Below are positions 39,501-52,115 of a DNA stretch of 64,000 bases, in pieces. A program made the translations under genes and the position numbers. Below the pieces are notes generated by a model. The model saw nothing but the letters and a program-made list of their open reading frames with translations, was not told the DNA's origin and searched no databases. Position 1 is the first letter of the stretch. Every line of letters begins with the position of its first letter. The stretch comes from Acanthaster planci (taxonomy: Eukaryota; Echinodermata; Asteroidea; Valvatida; Acanthasteridae): contig NW_019091361.1 in assembly GCF_001949145.1 (NCBI RefSeq), forward strand, positions 2,465,825 through 2,529,824. The letters are read 5' to 3'.

Positions 39501-42500
39501 CCAATTTTTAGCTAAATACAGTTTTCGCAGCCACTTTATATTTAAATGCATTGCTAAATACCATTCTTTTATCACCAAATGCTCAGGATCGAGGCCAAAG
39601 TTTGTGGTATTTGCCTTTGGGTGACACACCCCTGAAAGTAACCCCTGTCCACTGCTAAGCCTGGCACCTTGGGCTAGAGCCCTGATCGTTGGCAGTCCTT
39701 CAAATTTAACCCAGCAGAAGTTTGGAGGACTGAGGTTGCATGCTAGTCACATATTGTTTCTGTAAACATGCAGGTGTACATATATGTATACATGTACATG
39801 CAAGGGTGAAGTTAGTTGCTGTAGGAATGAACTGTCAAGGTTTAATAATGTTATTTTATTTCCTCTTTATACTAGGTGATCCATTCAGTCCTTTAAATAG
39901 AACTGATTTCCCACGGGTCCCAGTCTGAATAATAAAACAATAACAACTAGCTTCGACATGTAGAAATACTGAAATCAGAGTTGATATAATTGCACTTATT
40001 TCTTTGAAAATAAGAAATGGACCTTATTCGAAGATAGCAGAACATAAAAATAATATTTTGATTTAGCATTCAAAACTAAGCATAAAAGGTTAATAGTAAT
40101 GTGCTTTACGTTCCCTCGGAATTTGTGTGGGCCTGGCACATGTACATGCACATGTACTCAGTCTCAGAGGAAGTATTAAGCATCTTCAGCAAAGACATTA
40201 TAGCACCGCATAGCAGTGCAAGATGGAGAACCCTGCCAAAAAGAATGGGCACCATTCGAGTGTGAATGTTAATGCAGCGCATAGGCGCTAGCGCAGGCAT
40301 ACCAGGTGTGTGTGCCTGTCACAGCACCTGCGCCGTGTGATTAACACACGCAGTACAGACGTAGTCCAACCCAAATGGCGCCCATGTGATTACAATGTGT
40401 TACGCGTATTGGGGGTGAAGTTCTCCATCTTGTGCTGCTATGGGGCATTATACAATCTTTGATCTTCAGTACCAGGTCAGAGTATTGTACATGTACGTGT
40501 ACTCAGAACTGCAGTTGATGCTGTGTTTCATTATTTTCTTTTACAATCCAGAAATTTTACAATCCAATCCATTTGTGAACTGTTGTTGGTTAACCCTAAA
40601 CTGCTCGGGATCATTATGTTGTGTTATCTTGTTCGAGTCGGCATGGTAAGGGGTAATAACACACAGTGCTTACCATAAACACTCCCGTTTGAAGTAAAAT
40701 TATTTTGAAATTTTGATGTGCACTTAAAAATTGCAGAACTTACCCTTTGCAAATATCTTGGAAACGGTCTGTGCAAAAGCATTCCTAAGAGTAATAATAA
40801 CAAGGGGAAAAGGGTACACAATTTTAAGGTTCACATGTTGGTGTCTGGAAGCTCAAATATGGCAGCAGCTCAGAATGACTTTCTGAATGGATTTTAAGCT
40901 GATATATGTGTATTAGCTCTCAATGGCTACATGTAAGTAGAAATATATGAAAAAATAATTATCATTTCTAGATATTAAAACTTCTTTGTCCAGAGCCACT
41001 AGTCTTTGAATTGATGAGATTGTAAACATTGATTAAAACCCTCCTTTGGGTTTACAGTGCACAACACAACACAGCTGTGCTTCTTTGAGGTGTTTACCAA
41101 GTGACCCAAAGAGTGACTTCAGCAAAGGAGGGTTAACACTGTGTTTGGCTGTTGTGTGTTGTTTATAAACCTGGGTATGAGACATTTGCCAAATTGCCAG
41201 TGCTAACATTGATTTCATGAGTAATCTGTAGCACCTTAGAAACAGTTTGGAAAGCGTGTGGCATTCTGATGAGAATAACATCTCTTTGGAAGTTGAACAA
41301 GTTTTCGAATGTGGACTTTTTTTGCACAGTCTCTCACGAAGCTATTATTCCCCACACAAGGCCAGCATGAACTTAGCCATTTATCCAGCAAGGGTTCCTT
41401 GTAAGGTTAAAATGGATCAGTCATGCTGGTGAAAAAGGGAAATGTGATGAAAAATAGGCCTACTTCATCAACGTGGTTGAATTTATCAGTATTGCTTGCA
41501 TTTACTCATCAAATGGGCCCTCAAGACATGACAGAGAAGATATTCCTGCAACTCAAAAGTAAACTTCCAAAATCATTGGCTTGGATAATACATGTCCAAA
41601 GTATATCAAATGAGGGGCTACGTATGAGGATAAGGAATAACTGAGATGAAGCAATGCAAAAGGAATGAGGATTATATTAAAAAACTGGAGTCAACAGATG
41701 CAGTGCAGTTGCTGGCTATAAGGTTACAAAGTAGGGGTTCACTGGAAATGACGCAATATTCCGCACTATATGTACATTAGCTATGGACAAGGACGAGTTA
41801 AGTGATTCAGTGTTCAGAAAGCAGCAACAAATAATTCATGCATTTTATTGCATAAATAAAGTGCTTACATCACAAAACTCAAATTAGTAACCAGGTTTCT
41901 AAAGATGGGGATTGTATATTTGGGGACTCCCCAATTTTGTCATTTTAATCTTGTCATAACTGGTCAGCCCCCAAGAAAAACCAAAGGCAATGCTCTGTTT
42001 ATTGTGCTGACCTTATTTTTGGAAATTTTGAATTGTAAATTGTGAGAAAATGTGACTCTTACTGATAAACTAGTCATGTAAATTTGAATCCACCATGTGT
42101 CATGTGTTAAAACACTCATTTGCCCCTTATAATTTCCCTCAAAACTCAAAACCCTGCCCTTTTTTGACAATACCAACCCTACAGTTATTAAGCAAGATAT
42201 AATAGTCATCTACCAAGGTGAATCCAAAAGTTAAAATGTGGGTCTCCCTTCTATCATAGGAAAGGGGTCCCCAAATATATAGTGTACAATCCTTCTGAAG
42301 ATGATATTCAGTAATCAGACTTTATTTTCAACCGTTTTTAATGTGAAATTTGGAGCCACTTAGTTACAAAACAATAAAACGGGAAAAGAATTCCACATGT
42401 GGACACCACTAATTTTTCCCTGCTGTGACCTATTTTAGGCTAGTATTAACCACTTGCTGCCGGGTGGTTTGAAAATGCAGTGCGCATAATCAGGACTTTT

Positions 42501-44060
42501 TCAAAATTTTCAGTTTTCAAAATTCTTCAAAATTCATGATTTCAATTAATGGACGTTTACACTCACATGAATTACTGTCTGGTGGCCAATCTAGTCAAAA
42601 TCTATTGACACCCAAGTATTTCAGCCAGGCCTGCAGCCTTGTAAAAGGAGCCCAGATTGTGCAGTGTTATGTAACTTTCTTTTGTTTATGAACCTGACCT
42701 CTTTTCAACATGGGCCAGATTAGCGTGTAGCGGTGTTGTGTGGCTCATCACTGTGGTGGTGGAGTGCTTTTATCCCCGGCGGTAATCCACTAAATGCCCG
42801 AAACCGTGGTATACTGTTTCAAAACAAGGCTGGATTTTCTCCACTATTGAGAGTGAAAAAATGTTGATAATGCCCAGCAGCCTGGTCTTTTGTTCAGAGA
42901 ACGGTCTTTTGTTACATGGCCCAGTTCCCTTTGTCCGATTTCGGAGACCCTGGCCACGCGTATAAACACACGATGCCCAAGACCGGGCTCTCCGGCAGGA
43001 AGTGGTTATCCATCTGAAAGCTATAAAAGTCCCTAAAAGTCAATTAAGCCGTGAAAATGTTGAGTTATTCACTTAGAAAACACTCAGAATTTTTCACAAC
43101 TGTTTCATAAGGTCTGTGCAGAGGGTGTCAAGTGGCATCCATCACATCCGTATTCTTTCCGCTGATGCTCAAGTCATGAAATTGAAAGTGGCACGGCCGA
43201 GTTTCAATAATAGCTAGATTCATGGACCCAGACATTGGTGGCGCTATTCCTGATATCCTATTTTCTAATCTTTGTGTGACCATAGATTTTGACCTTGATT
43301 AATACCAAAGGGGTACTTGTATGAAGAATGAAAATGTAATTTGTGGAATCTACTGACTTTTACTGATTCTAAAAAATTTGAATCCACAGTAAAACTTATG
43401 CTAAAAATGTGTATTCGACCTACAAAATAACATAGCGACATTCAGAGAAATCCCGGTTTCAGACAAGTATGACTGAATATTCTTACATCATGTACATGTA
43501 CCTTGATTTTATTTGTCCAACTTACCTGTAGTACATGTTTGATTAGATTTGCATTAAAGAAGAAAACTTAAACATGTGGTGCTTTTTATTACTAACTACC
43601 TTGCATATGATCATCATCAATGCAACTTAAGTTACAATCTGACAATGGGGGGGGGCACTGGCTTGGGACTTAGGAGAAATTCTGGTTCACTCCCCTTCCC
43701 ACAAATTCCAGTTCCACGTTGTATATGAGATACAGATATCTTAAATTGTATGTTATTTTTCAATATATATCTTATAAACTGTCTAGCTAAAACTAGGTCG
43801 TCAGTATTTACATGTAACTTATTACACATATCAAAACGAAGGCCGTGGGCAAACCAAGACAACGGCAACACCGTGGTGCATCGATCATGATCGAGGCGTG
43901 ACTCCGTTGCCTTTTACAGGGTGGGGCAACTGGCTGCAGAGCATTTTGCAAAATTGTCCATATTCCAATAAAACTGAAAAGAACAACTGACTGTTAAATC
44001 AACGAAAAACTTGCGAAATGACTCACCACGGCATTTTGAGAGCACACTGGGCGCCGCCAT
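33556..44060 (-). CDS. DAP3: Mitochondrial ribosomal GTP-binding protein mS29 / DAP3, 11 exons
   Basis: DAP3 (MRPS29, mS29) is the GTP-binding protein of the mitochondrial small ribosomal subunit, also linked to apoptosis in vertebrates. Exons in transcript order: 44060-44027, 39303-39194, 38612-38511, 37892-37691, 37023-36890, 36588-36508, 35754-35593, 34793-34734, 34463-34374, 34123-34009, 33641-33556. They total 1176 nt (391 aa plus stop; human 398). Conserved blocks: MVRQPAVEIINYLK; the P-loop GTRGSGKT at residues 120-127; RRETTEKGQPL; KNASDAIGVILKEL; FEAMDPFVPVFVDNY; KEFESCVALYKEKKW. All introns are GT-AG except the last, whose donor reads G|GCAAGT (34009/34008). The exon 2-3 joint (TAEESP-ANHGMQH) and exon 3-4 joint (WEQM-IDPFQEA) align residue for residue with human. 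The first exon is less certain: it gives the Arg/Ser-rich start MAAPSVLSKCRVLRHLWAS, a plausible mitochondrial presequence. Confidence 0.93.
34002..34009 (-). other. DAP3: GC donor of the last DAP3 intron
   Basis: The transcript strand reads GAAGCAG|GCAAGTT. Splicing here to the acceptor at 33641 (CTTTGCAG) gives WIQNEAAFTNDGMLQLRFLT, which aligns with the human C-terminus ([20 protein letters not shown]). The nearby GT dinucleotides give the wrong phase and an early stop. A C in place of the donor T with an otherwise perfect consensus is the typical form of GC-AG introns. Confidence 0.8.
42447..43009. mobile_element. MITE-like element with 17-bp inverted ends (DAP3 intron 1)
   Basis: The left end TAACCACTTGCTGCCGG (42447-42463) and right end CCGGCAGGAAGTGGTTA (near 42993-43009) are inverted repeats with one mismatch, about 563 bp apart. 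The left flank makes TTAA. The ends resemble those of the element at 19288 (TTAACCCC...CCGG), so it may be a longer relative. Non-coding. Confidence 0.6.
44027..44060 (-). other. DAP3: Proposed DAP3 first coding exon
   Basis: AAGATGGCGGCGCC is a strong initiation context of the kind common in housekeeping genes. It is followed 34 nt later by a consensus donor G|GTGAGT. It joins in phase to 39303 (acceptor AAAG|TCTTG). An alternative acceptor 4 bases upstream (TGTAG|AAAG) is more conventional but would not keep frame with this exon. The 4.7-kb intron is larger than others in the gene. An unseen exon between them is the main alternative. Confidence 0.65.
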
Positions 44061-47000
44061 CTTGTTGATTGCAAGGTACTACGATGAATTATGGGATATC
44101 ACGGTCTGTAACCTTGACGCTTAGATGAACAATATAAGAGAGCCGATTCCAGGGTACCATGTATCAAACGTATTGTTTACCACTTTTACGAGGGATTCGA
44201 CACGTCAATTTGTGTTTTGTCTGTTTTTTGTACTTAGATTTCAATAAGGATCAGCAAAATATTGTAAGTATGTCGATGGGAAAGAGTTCCATATTCAGAC
44301 GCCAGTAATTATTTCCTACAGTGACTTGTTAGCCGTCACTATGCCCAGACATGCCAGAAAAGAATAGGCATGATCGAATCGTAGGGAGGGATAAAACACT
44401 TGACTTAGCCCAGGCATGCCAGGGCAAATGTTTTGGTTTTAGGCCCTAGGCCTCCTATCCTAGGCTACATGATCCGACCAGTCTCATAGCCTAGGTTTCT
44501 TTACAGGGTGTCAGTGGCATCCGTAGGCCTGTATGGAACTCTTTCCAAAGCTGGAATTGTTGATAAACGATATGCAATTTCTGTCATTTCTAATTAATTG
44601 CCTGATAATCTGTTTTTTTATTCATGGTATTACTGAAGTAATAGTCATGCTAGTAGAGTCTAAGTAACGCCAACATGATAATTGCCCTCAACACAATGTC
44701 CAGGCCTCGAATTTTGTTGTTTTGGGGGCAGGGCCAAATGGCCTTAATGAATGGGTTGGTCAAAATAAGGGGCACTGAAGCCAATTTGAAAATTTACTTA
44801 TTCATTCAAATTACTGGAGCAGGTAGAGTGTAGTACCCCCTTGCATTCACTTATGTACATGTATTCATTGGGAATGACTTGCTGATTACGGCAATGAGGT
44901 TCTTGTCTTACCCATATACACCACAAAAATGTTACTGGGTCAGTATTTTAATGCAAGTACTTTTACAGTGGGATATGCTTTATTTAATTATGTTTGCAAA
45001 GTAAAGCATGTAAATGTTAAATTAAAAGCTGCAAATTAGAAATTAGATATTAAACATTGTGCCCATGAACCAAGTTTTGTACAAAGTTTGAAGGCAGCAG
45101 TGAACTATAAATATTCTAATTACCGATGATTTTTTAATAAATAACTACATGTACATTGAATTTCTGCCTCGACCGACAGACCGTATTTTGGACAGATCCA
45201 GGGTTTATCCTTTCACAAACACTTCAGGTCAAAAGCTATGAAGAGGTTTAGTCATGACCATGGTCGTAACAATTAAGGCAAAAAAAAATAGTTCTGCTTC
45301 TGATTACATGCCTCTTAAAAATCGGGTCCGTACTACATAGGTCAACATTTTTTTGTGAGGGGGTCAGGTTTTTGTTCTGGTTGAATGACATGAATGGGGA
45401 CAAAAGCTTCCAAAAATCATTTCAAAAAATGATGGAAACCTGTCTTAATTTATGTACAAATTTCTATAGTCGATAATTCACAAGAATTATGGACAATTCA
45501 CACAATGCTAGGAAGGTAATCACAACGGCAAACTGGTGTTATGCATCCAGACGTGTTGGTGATGAACCTCATGCCACGCCATAAATTTTGTTGAAACATG
45601 CTTGCTTCAAGTACGAGCAAAACAACCTCAAATTGAACTTGTGACCACAGAAAATACATGCAAAGACAAGAGACCAAGTTTTATGAATTAACTTGCAGAA
45701 ATCCTCTCTCAGTATCAATGTTTTTTCAACCTGTACAGTCGATTGACCAGGTTGTTTAGACTGGTTGGCCACATTTCCATCATGTGTTGTTTTGCATGGG
45801 TGCGGTGCAGCTGGAAGAAGTGCAGCATTGCTTTAGTGCATTGAGATTTGCACACCTGTCTTCACCACTGCGACAACAAATTGCGAAGAGAACTCGTGAA
45901 AATAATGGAAGTTTCTTTTCAAATATTGCAAATGTACATGTAAGTAGGAAAACACAAAAACGATGAGCAGCGGAACCTTGATCTGTGTTTCAGGTCAGTC
46001 CTAAGAGCGACACACAATGTTTTCCAAGAGGGCATCCACGGCCATGGCAGAAAAGGGGCAGGCCATTTTGGCCCCATTTAATGTGGAAATACTTAAGGCA
46101 TCGAGACCAACCCTCGTGAAATTTGAGCCCTGAATGTCAACACACTGCTAACACCTCTAAAACACTTTCTAAATTAAAAGAAGCCATATGCAATCGTAAA
46201 CATGCTAAAGTATTTGCCAAAACAACATTTGGGCCAGGGGAGCAACGCATACCATACCATTATGCTTAAGAAATGATAACATCGTCCAATGAACCTACAT
46301 GTACCGTATGCAAAGGCAGTCATGTGTGAATCCAGTAGGATCGGGGCTTAACAGGAACTTCATATAAATTGAGTTGAGTTGCCATGCGTGCTACATGTAC
46401 ATGTATGGTATTAAATTAGGGCCAGTAGGGAATTTTCCGGAGTTGTTTTCCCCCAAAGTGTATATTTAGCTGGCGCCGCCAAAAACCATCTTAATGATAT
46501 TTGTCCACCAAAACATGTACTGCACAATGGGGCATGTGCACCTGTTGTGCCAGTGCAATTTAAGCAAACACATCAGGGTCAGTTCACAGTCTAGTATCCA
46601 CTGCCTACAATTTAAAAGTTTACTACGCACATTCAGTGAAAAAAGAGACCAGCAACAGTTTTTTGATATGTACGTGTACCGGTACATTACATGTACTTTC
46701 TTTTTTTCTCGTACTTTTTTAAACACAGGACAAGAATCAACTGCTTGGGCCAAGCGTTAATATTCAGTGGGAGTGAATTTGGGTGAGGGGGCAAGCTAGC
46801 CTGCCATTTGAGCTAGGCAAGCAGTCCAGCAAATTTTCCTCGTTTTACTGGCATTGGTGGCTTGTGTAATTTATCACATAGTTCTGGTTTCAAACTTCGC
46901 AACCTACATGTATGGCCAGCCCATTGCCCAGTGACCCACATACATGTACATGTTGTCACAAGTCTAAATCACATTGTTCCTGTTTCAATTTAACCAGGTA

Positions 47001-48585
47001 TAACTTTACTGTAACCATCCACAGCCCCTCAAAGTCGCAATCTGATATGCAGCAATTCTTTGAAAGTGATCTTGGAAATGAAATGAAACCTCTCTTTTCC
47101 ATTTTGCTAGAAAATGCTTCAATTGATTTGATTGGCCATTCAGAATTAACACATCAATTAATCACAGCCAACTCCAATTCCTCCATTTTGAAAGAATTCC
47201 ACATTTGACCATTGCTGCATTATACTTGTAGTTCTGATGGACGTGAACTCCCCTTATTTATGATACTTTTGTTCTTGATGTACATGTATGTACTACATGT
47301 ACATGTACATGTAGTATAGCGCATGTACATGTGTAATTTGTGCAGCCCATGTACCCATGAGACATTGTATGCATACATGGATATGTACAGGTACTGTACA
47401 TGTACATGTATGTGTGTTACGTGTGTAGTCAGCGTTACATGAAAAATTCTTCGAAAATCCTAAGTGTTTCCTGTATGATACAGAGCAGTGTGGGTGGTAG
47501 TGGGCAGTGGCAGTATTTCAAAAGTGTCTATTTCTTATCGGAGGGGGGAGATGTGCGGATGAATATTTTATGAGCATGAATTATGAATTTGTCATTTTCA
47601 CGCCATGTGTCTGAATGGGGTTTTGAGGAAAACAAACCCCGGTAATTTATTCAAGTTGCAGCAATAATGTGAAAAATATGGGAATGGACGTTCTTTGGAA
47701 AAATACATGTATGCAAAATCGCTCTTGATCGAGAGGTTGCTGTGCATTTAAACCATACACCTGTACATGTATTTTTAATTGTACCAATATTGTATGATAC
47801 ATGTGCATGAATTTGAAAGTGTTGTTGACATTTGCTATTGGTGTATATCGTGCTTGAGGAAAAGCTACATACCAAAAAGCATGTTATTTACATGTACATG
47901 TATCGAAATAAAATTCAAAAGCATGTTTGACAGATATCGTACATACCTGTTCGGGAACATGTACGCTGTACGGACATACACGTACATTGTACATGTAGGT
48001 GTGTATACATAGGCGTACTGTCTACATGTGTGAACCTTAAAACTACATGGATTTTTCAAAGTGCTACCTGATGCATCAGATGGGTTGTAAATTTTGTTGG
48101 TTTTTTCGTTTGGTTTGGTTTGTTTTGTACCTGTCATTTTATTGGAAAACTTTGTTCATTCAATGCAGGTACATGTACAAGTAGGTGCAGGGGGGCAATT
48201 TACAATGGACTGCTTGAAAACAGGTTGAATCATGGCTTGGGGTCATTCTTGTAGCAGTTGATGGATGAATAATGCAATCTACCCAGGTCTGTGGTTTGGC
48301 TATCCCTGCCACTTTCTGCTGTGCGGGTGATTCATCCTGCCAATGTACAAATACAGGGGTACAGTGCAACTGGAAACCTGATCATTTCCCCTCTATTTGT
48401 AAATTTCTCTCACTAGAGATTTGTCTCTACCTTGGTGGCATTGTTGAAAGACCGTGGACTGCCGCTTTGCCTTGGAGGTTTTCCTGGATGGGGAATTGTG
48501 TGAGGACATAACGGTGTTGGCTCGATGACAGCAGACCCGCCAAAGGCAGTGGACACTGCACAATAGGTTGTTCATTGCGTTTCAG
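44061..48585. other. Non-coding stretch upstream of DAP3
   Basis: No exon is recognised. The part just above 44060 should hold the DAP3 promoter. From about 46300 the palindromic ACATGTAC words become frequent (for example 46395-46405, 47278-47410, 47890-48000). Confidence 0.6.
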
Positions 48586-48912
48586 GCACAAGCAGGGATG
48601 GATGACAATCAGTACTCGAGCCAGGTCACAGTGTTAGGCTGAGAGAAACAAACTGAGGAATGGATGGAGTCTAATTTTGTGAACTGCAACCTGGACGGTA
48701 AAAGTACAGGTCCAGGCCTGATGGCTTCGGAGGATAAGGATCAGGCGAGCTTCCCGGAATTTCACGTGCACGCCACCAACTACACCAAGGGACAACTGAA
48801 GATGAAATTAAAAAGCAATAAGAAAGCGGGAATTATAGAGGTTCAGCACAAACCGGAGGAGGTCAGCTCGTCACCTGAGGTCCAGACTGAACAGGAGACT
48901 GAAGAAGGGCTG
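48586..48912 (+). CDS. Candidate first coding exon of an unrecognised gene (partial)
   Basis: A good acceptor (GCGTTTCAG at 48577-48585) and a consensus donor (CTG|GTATGT at 48912/48913) bracket 327 bases of higher-GC sequence. From the ATG at 48664 it encodes 83 residues in phase 0 with no stop: MESNFVNCNLDGKSTG near the start, then FPEFHVHATNYTKGQLKMKL, then an acidic end EVQTEQETEEGL. Two short upstream frames (ATG at 48597 and at 48660) end quickly and could damp translation. The product is Lys-rich then Glu-rich, with no signal peptide or membrane segment, so a cytosolic or nuclear protein is likely. I do not recognise the family. The following exon is not found in this window, so the gene probably continues past 64000. 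Confidence 0.5.
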
Positions 48913-51217
48913 GTATGTTGAGTTTCATTCTAATTAGATTAAGGATACCACTGAAATATCACAGAACTCTGGAAGTGTTGGGATGTTTTGCTTCTGCCTG
49001 TCTAATACTGGAAGCCACAGATTTTAATAGCCGATCCTTGCTCTATGATTTGACTGACCCACGTAGAAGTTGGGAGTGTATTAATTTTGCCATTTTGTAG
49101 CTTTTATCTCTGCAACAGCTGTTGAGTTCAACTTTCTAAACTGTTTTGTAGAATATCCCTCCTGTATGCCATATGCTAACTCAAGTTTTTAGCCTTGAAG
49201 CTCAATTCAGGGTCTCCCAGCTCTTTGGGAAGGGCAAACTTCATCCGAGCAATCTCCCTGGAGAGTGGAGAACATATGTATGTGGTTTACTTAGAGTCAC
49301 ATGCAACCACAGTGGGAAAACTCCTCAACTGTAGGCTGAAATAAACTGGGCTGTTCCGATCAGGCATGTTGAACCACTTGCCTTCCACCTGGTTGTACCG
49401 GAGGGAACAATCATTTGGGAGAACTGTTCCTGACAGAATGTGATCTCAGACTGCTTTAGAATTGGCTAAAATGTGAGCTTGATGGAAATTGAAAGTGAAA
49501 CCAAACCTGTACCGATTATATTTGATTTCAAAAGTGGCATGTGAATGGCTTCCATCGTGTTTTACAAACATACATGTACATGTACCGGTATACAGTGACA
49601 TCAAAACTGTGACAGGATACTTCACACTCCAACAGCGTATAAAATAAAACTTCATTTTGATACCTGGTCAACAAAATCTGGTTTTTAATTTAATAAAGTA
49701 TGTACACGTAGATTCAGGACTTCGATTTATTCATAATACGGGATCATTTTGGAAATATGTAAGGTTTTTCTTATAATTCATTCATATTTATTTTATAGCA
49801 CTTTCAATACACGACATGTACAGTGTACATGTATGCAACTTGTGTCAAATACATGTATGTTAGATGCATACACGTACAATGTATGTACATGTATGCCGAG
49901 TACATGGTATACTGTAATTATTTATGTCTACATGTACCGGTACATTGCATGATATTTGTACCTTCAATTCAACCACAAATTCTTAGTATTGATTTAATTT
50001 ACATTTAAAAAGCCATTGCATACATGTACCCAGTATATCCTCATTTTTCTGACTGTACATTTGTCCTCACAAGTGCACATGGAGAAGATATTTTTGCATA
50101 TATGTCCAAATCAATTGAGACATGATCTTTCATACTGGTGTTTACAACATACACTCTATATGTACAGTACATGTACGGATTTAAGATTTACAAATGAGAG
50201 CTTCAAAAATCCACAGTTTTTTTCCCCAAGATGGCCCGTGTTCTTGTCCTTGTTTTAAATCAGTTTGATTCAGAACACGATGTTCAGAGTCAGTCCCTGA
50301 AAGTGAAATCCCGCTCTGTGTAGAAACACATCTGCCATAGCCAAATGCCAACGTTAAATATATTCCCAGGTCAGAAGGTCACACTGTGCACGTTAGCATG
50401 CGTGGAGTAAACCTGGTCTTACAGGGGCTATTACATTGGTATGGGGCTGCAGGAAATGACTAGGGATCATCGTTCACCTACGGTGGTGCCTTATTTTTAT
50501 AGTATGTACAGCCTACACAGTGGGTCATGTGCACTGTACACTTACATGTATTTAAGGCTTTATGTACATTTGCATGTACATAAACATGTACATGTACCAG
50601 TACATGCACAAGTAACTAAGTGTACTGCATGTTGCATCTAGATACATGTACATACTGGTATTTGAGCCCAAATCTTTAATTTGGTTGTGGTCTGGATTTC
50701 AGGCTATGACTTACATACATACATGTACATGTACAGTACATACACGTACAACTATACGTTTTAGCATGCATGTACTGCAAAGTACCCTTGTAAATGTACA
50801 CTGTACATGTACATGTAGGTTTACATTATACATAGGCCCATGTAACCCCTGTGAGAATGAATTGGATGGTGAAATATTGTAAAATGCATTAATTATTTGT
50901 ACTGCGTAAATGCTTCTTCCCGGTAATAGTGACGATTGATCTTCCACCATGCACAAGTACATGTAAATGTACATGTACATGCACAGTACGTACATGGCAA
51001 ATCAGTGTTAGTTTTTGTTATGAACCTGCTTGTGTGCAAAATACCCGGTATGTAATGGATTCGATATTTGCATGTTTATCCAGGAACACTAATATCATGA
51101 GTGCACTTGTCAGGCAAGTTGATCAACAGAATTGGAAAGGCTTAATTGCCTCATAAATTTTACGATTAGTTTTCTTTTCTCGAAACGGGAACTGTACACT
51201 GGTCCCAATGATTATGC

Positions 51218-51295
51218 ACGGTGCACCTTTACAGGTAAGCAGGTACATGTAAATGAACGGTGCACCTTTACAGGTAAGCAGGTACTTGTAACTGA
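51218..51295. repeat. 39-bp tandem duplication, two copies
   Basis: Adjacent copies (51218-51256 and 51257-51295) share ACGGTGCACCTTTACAGG and TAAGCAGGTAC, differing at only a few positions. On the minus strand they create a repeated LLTCKGAP peptide in an otherwise meaningless open frame. Confidence 0.9.
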
Positions 51296-52068
51296 TGTTA
51301 CCGGTACGGTACCGGTACATGTAACTTACTGTATTTGTTTTATTATGTAACAGCGCTAAATATTTCCCTCTGCCCCCCCCCAAATGCACACAACAGGAGA
51401 CTTTGAGGCGCTTGGTGAATGTACTGTAACTTATACAGGTCCTTTTTACCAGTTTTGGGCATGTGCACATTGCTCTGAGTAGGTGTTCATATGTGTACTG
51501 GTAGTTGTGAGCACACACATGAAAAAAGTTTGTTACATGTCTGCTGCCACCAGTGTCTGAAAGTCTCTCATTCGTGGGTTGATGCGGAATATCACGTCCC
51601 CCAAAAATGGCAAACATCACTGCATTGTTTAACATGCCCTGGATCTCCCTATTCAGAATACTCATGACCACCTTGAATCTGGGCTTGGATCACGACCCTT
51701 CCCTGGTCAGGCAGTAAGAATCAATATATGTACATGTATAACGGTATATCCCTGAATCGGGACAAGATGCTCCCGTGGCGCTACCCAAAGGGTGTGGGCA
51801 GTGACAGAGGGAACAGATGGCTGAGTGACAGCAAGGTACAACCCCCAAAATAATCAACGCCATCCCTTTGTTGGGCTCCCCTCGGCCACTTTGCGTCCCT
51901 TTTTACCAAATCCAATTAGGAGAGGTGCTGGTCTGGAGCATCGCAAAGGGCTCGCCAAAGGTGTGAGCGGAATAGAATCTCGGGGATGCAAGATGATCAA
52001 GCCGCGGCCTCCATGATCAAGCTGAGTGGCAGTATGGCCAGTCATGCTACCGGTACGAGGAGTTCCCT

Positions 52069-52115
52069 GATGTGACCATGGAGGAAGGAACACGTTCCTT
52101 CCTCCATGATGTGAC
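52069..52115. mobile_element. 31-bp perfect hairpin flanked by 8-bp direct repeats
   Basis: CATGGAGGAAGGAAC, a 2-base loop AC, then GTTCCTTCCTCCATG (52077-52108) form an uninterrupted palindrome. GATGTGAC occurs immediately on both sides (52069-52076 and 52108-52115, sharing the last G). The layout is that of a tiny insertion with an 8-bp target-site duplication. Confidence 0.65.

Noticed and set aside
51123-51671. 182-residue minus-strand open frame, long for non-coding DNA here
   Set aside because: It runs through the 39-bp tandem duplication and ACATGTAC words, has low-complexity Tyr/Cys/Thr composition, no recognisable domain and no splice context.
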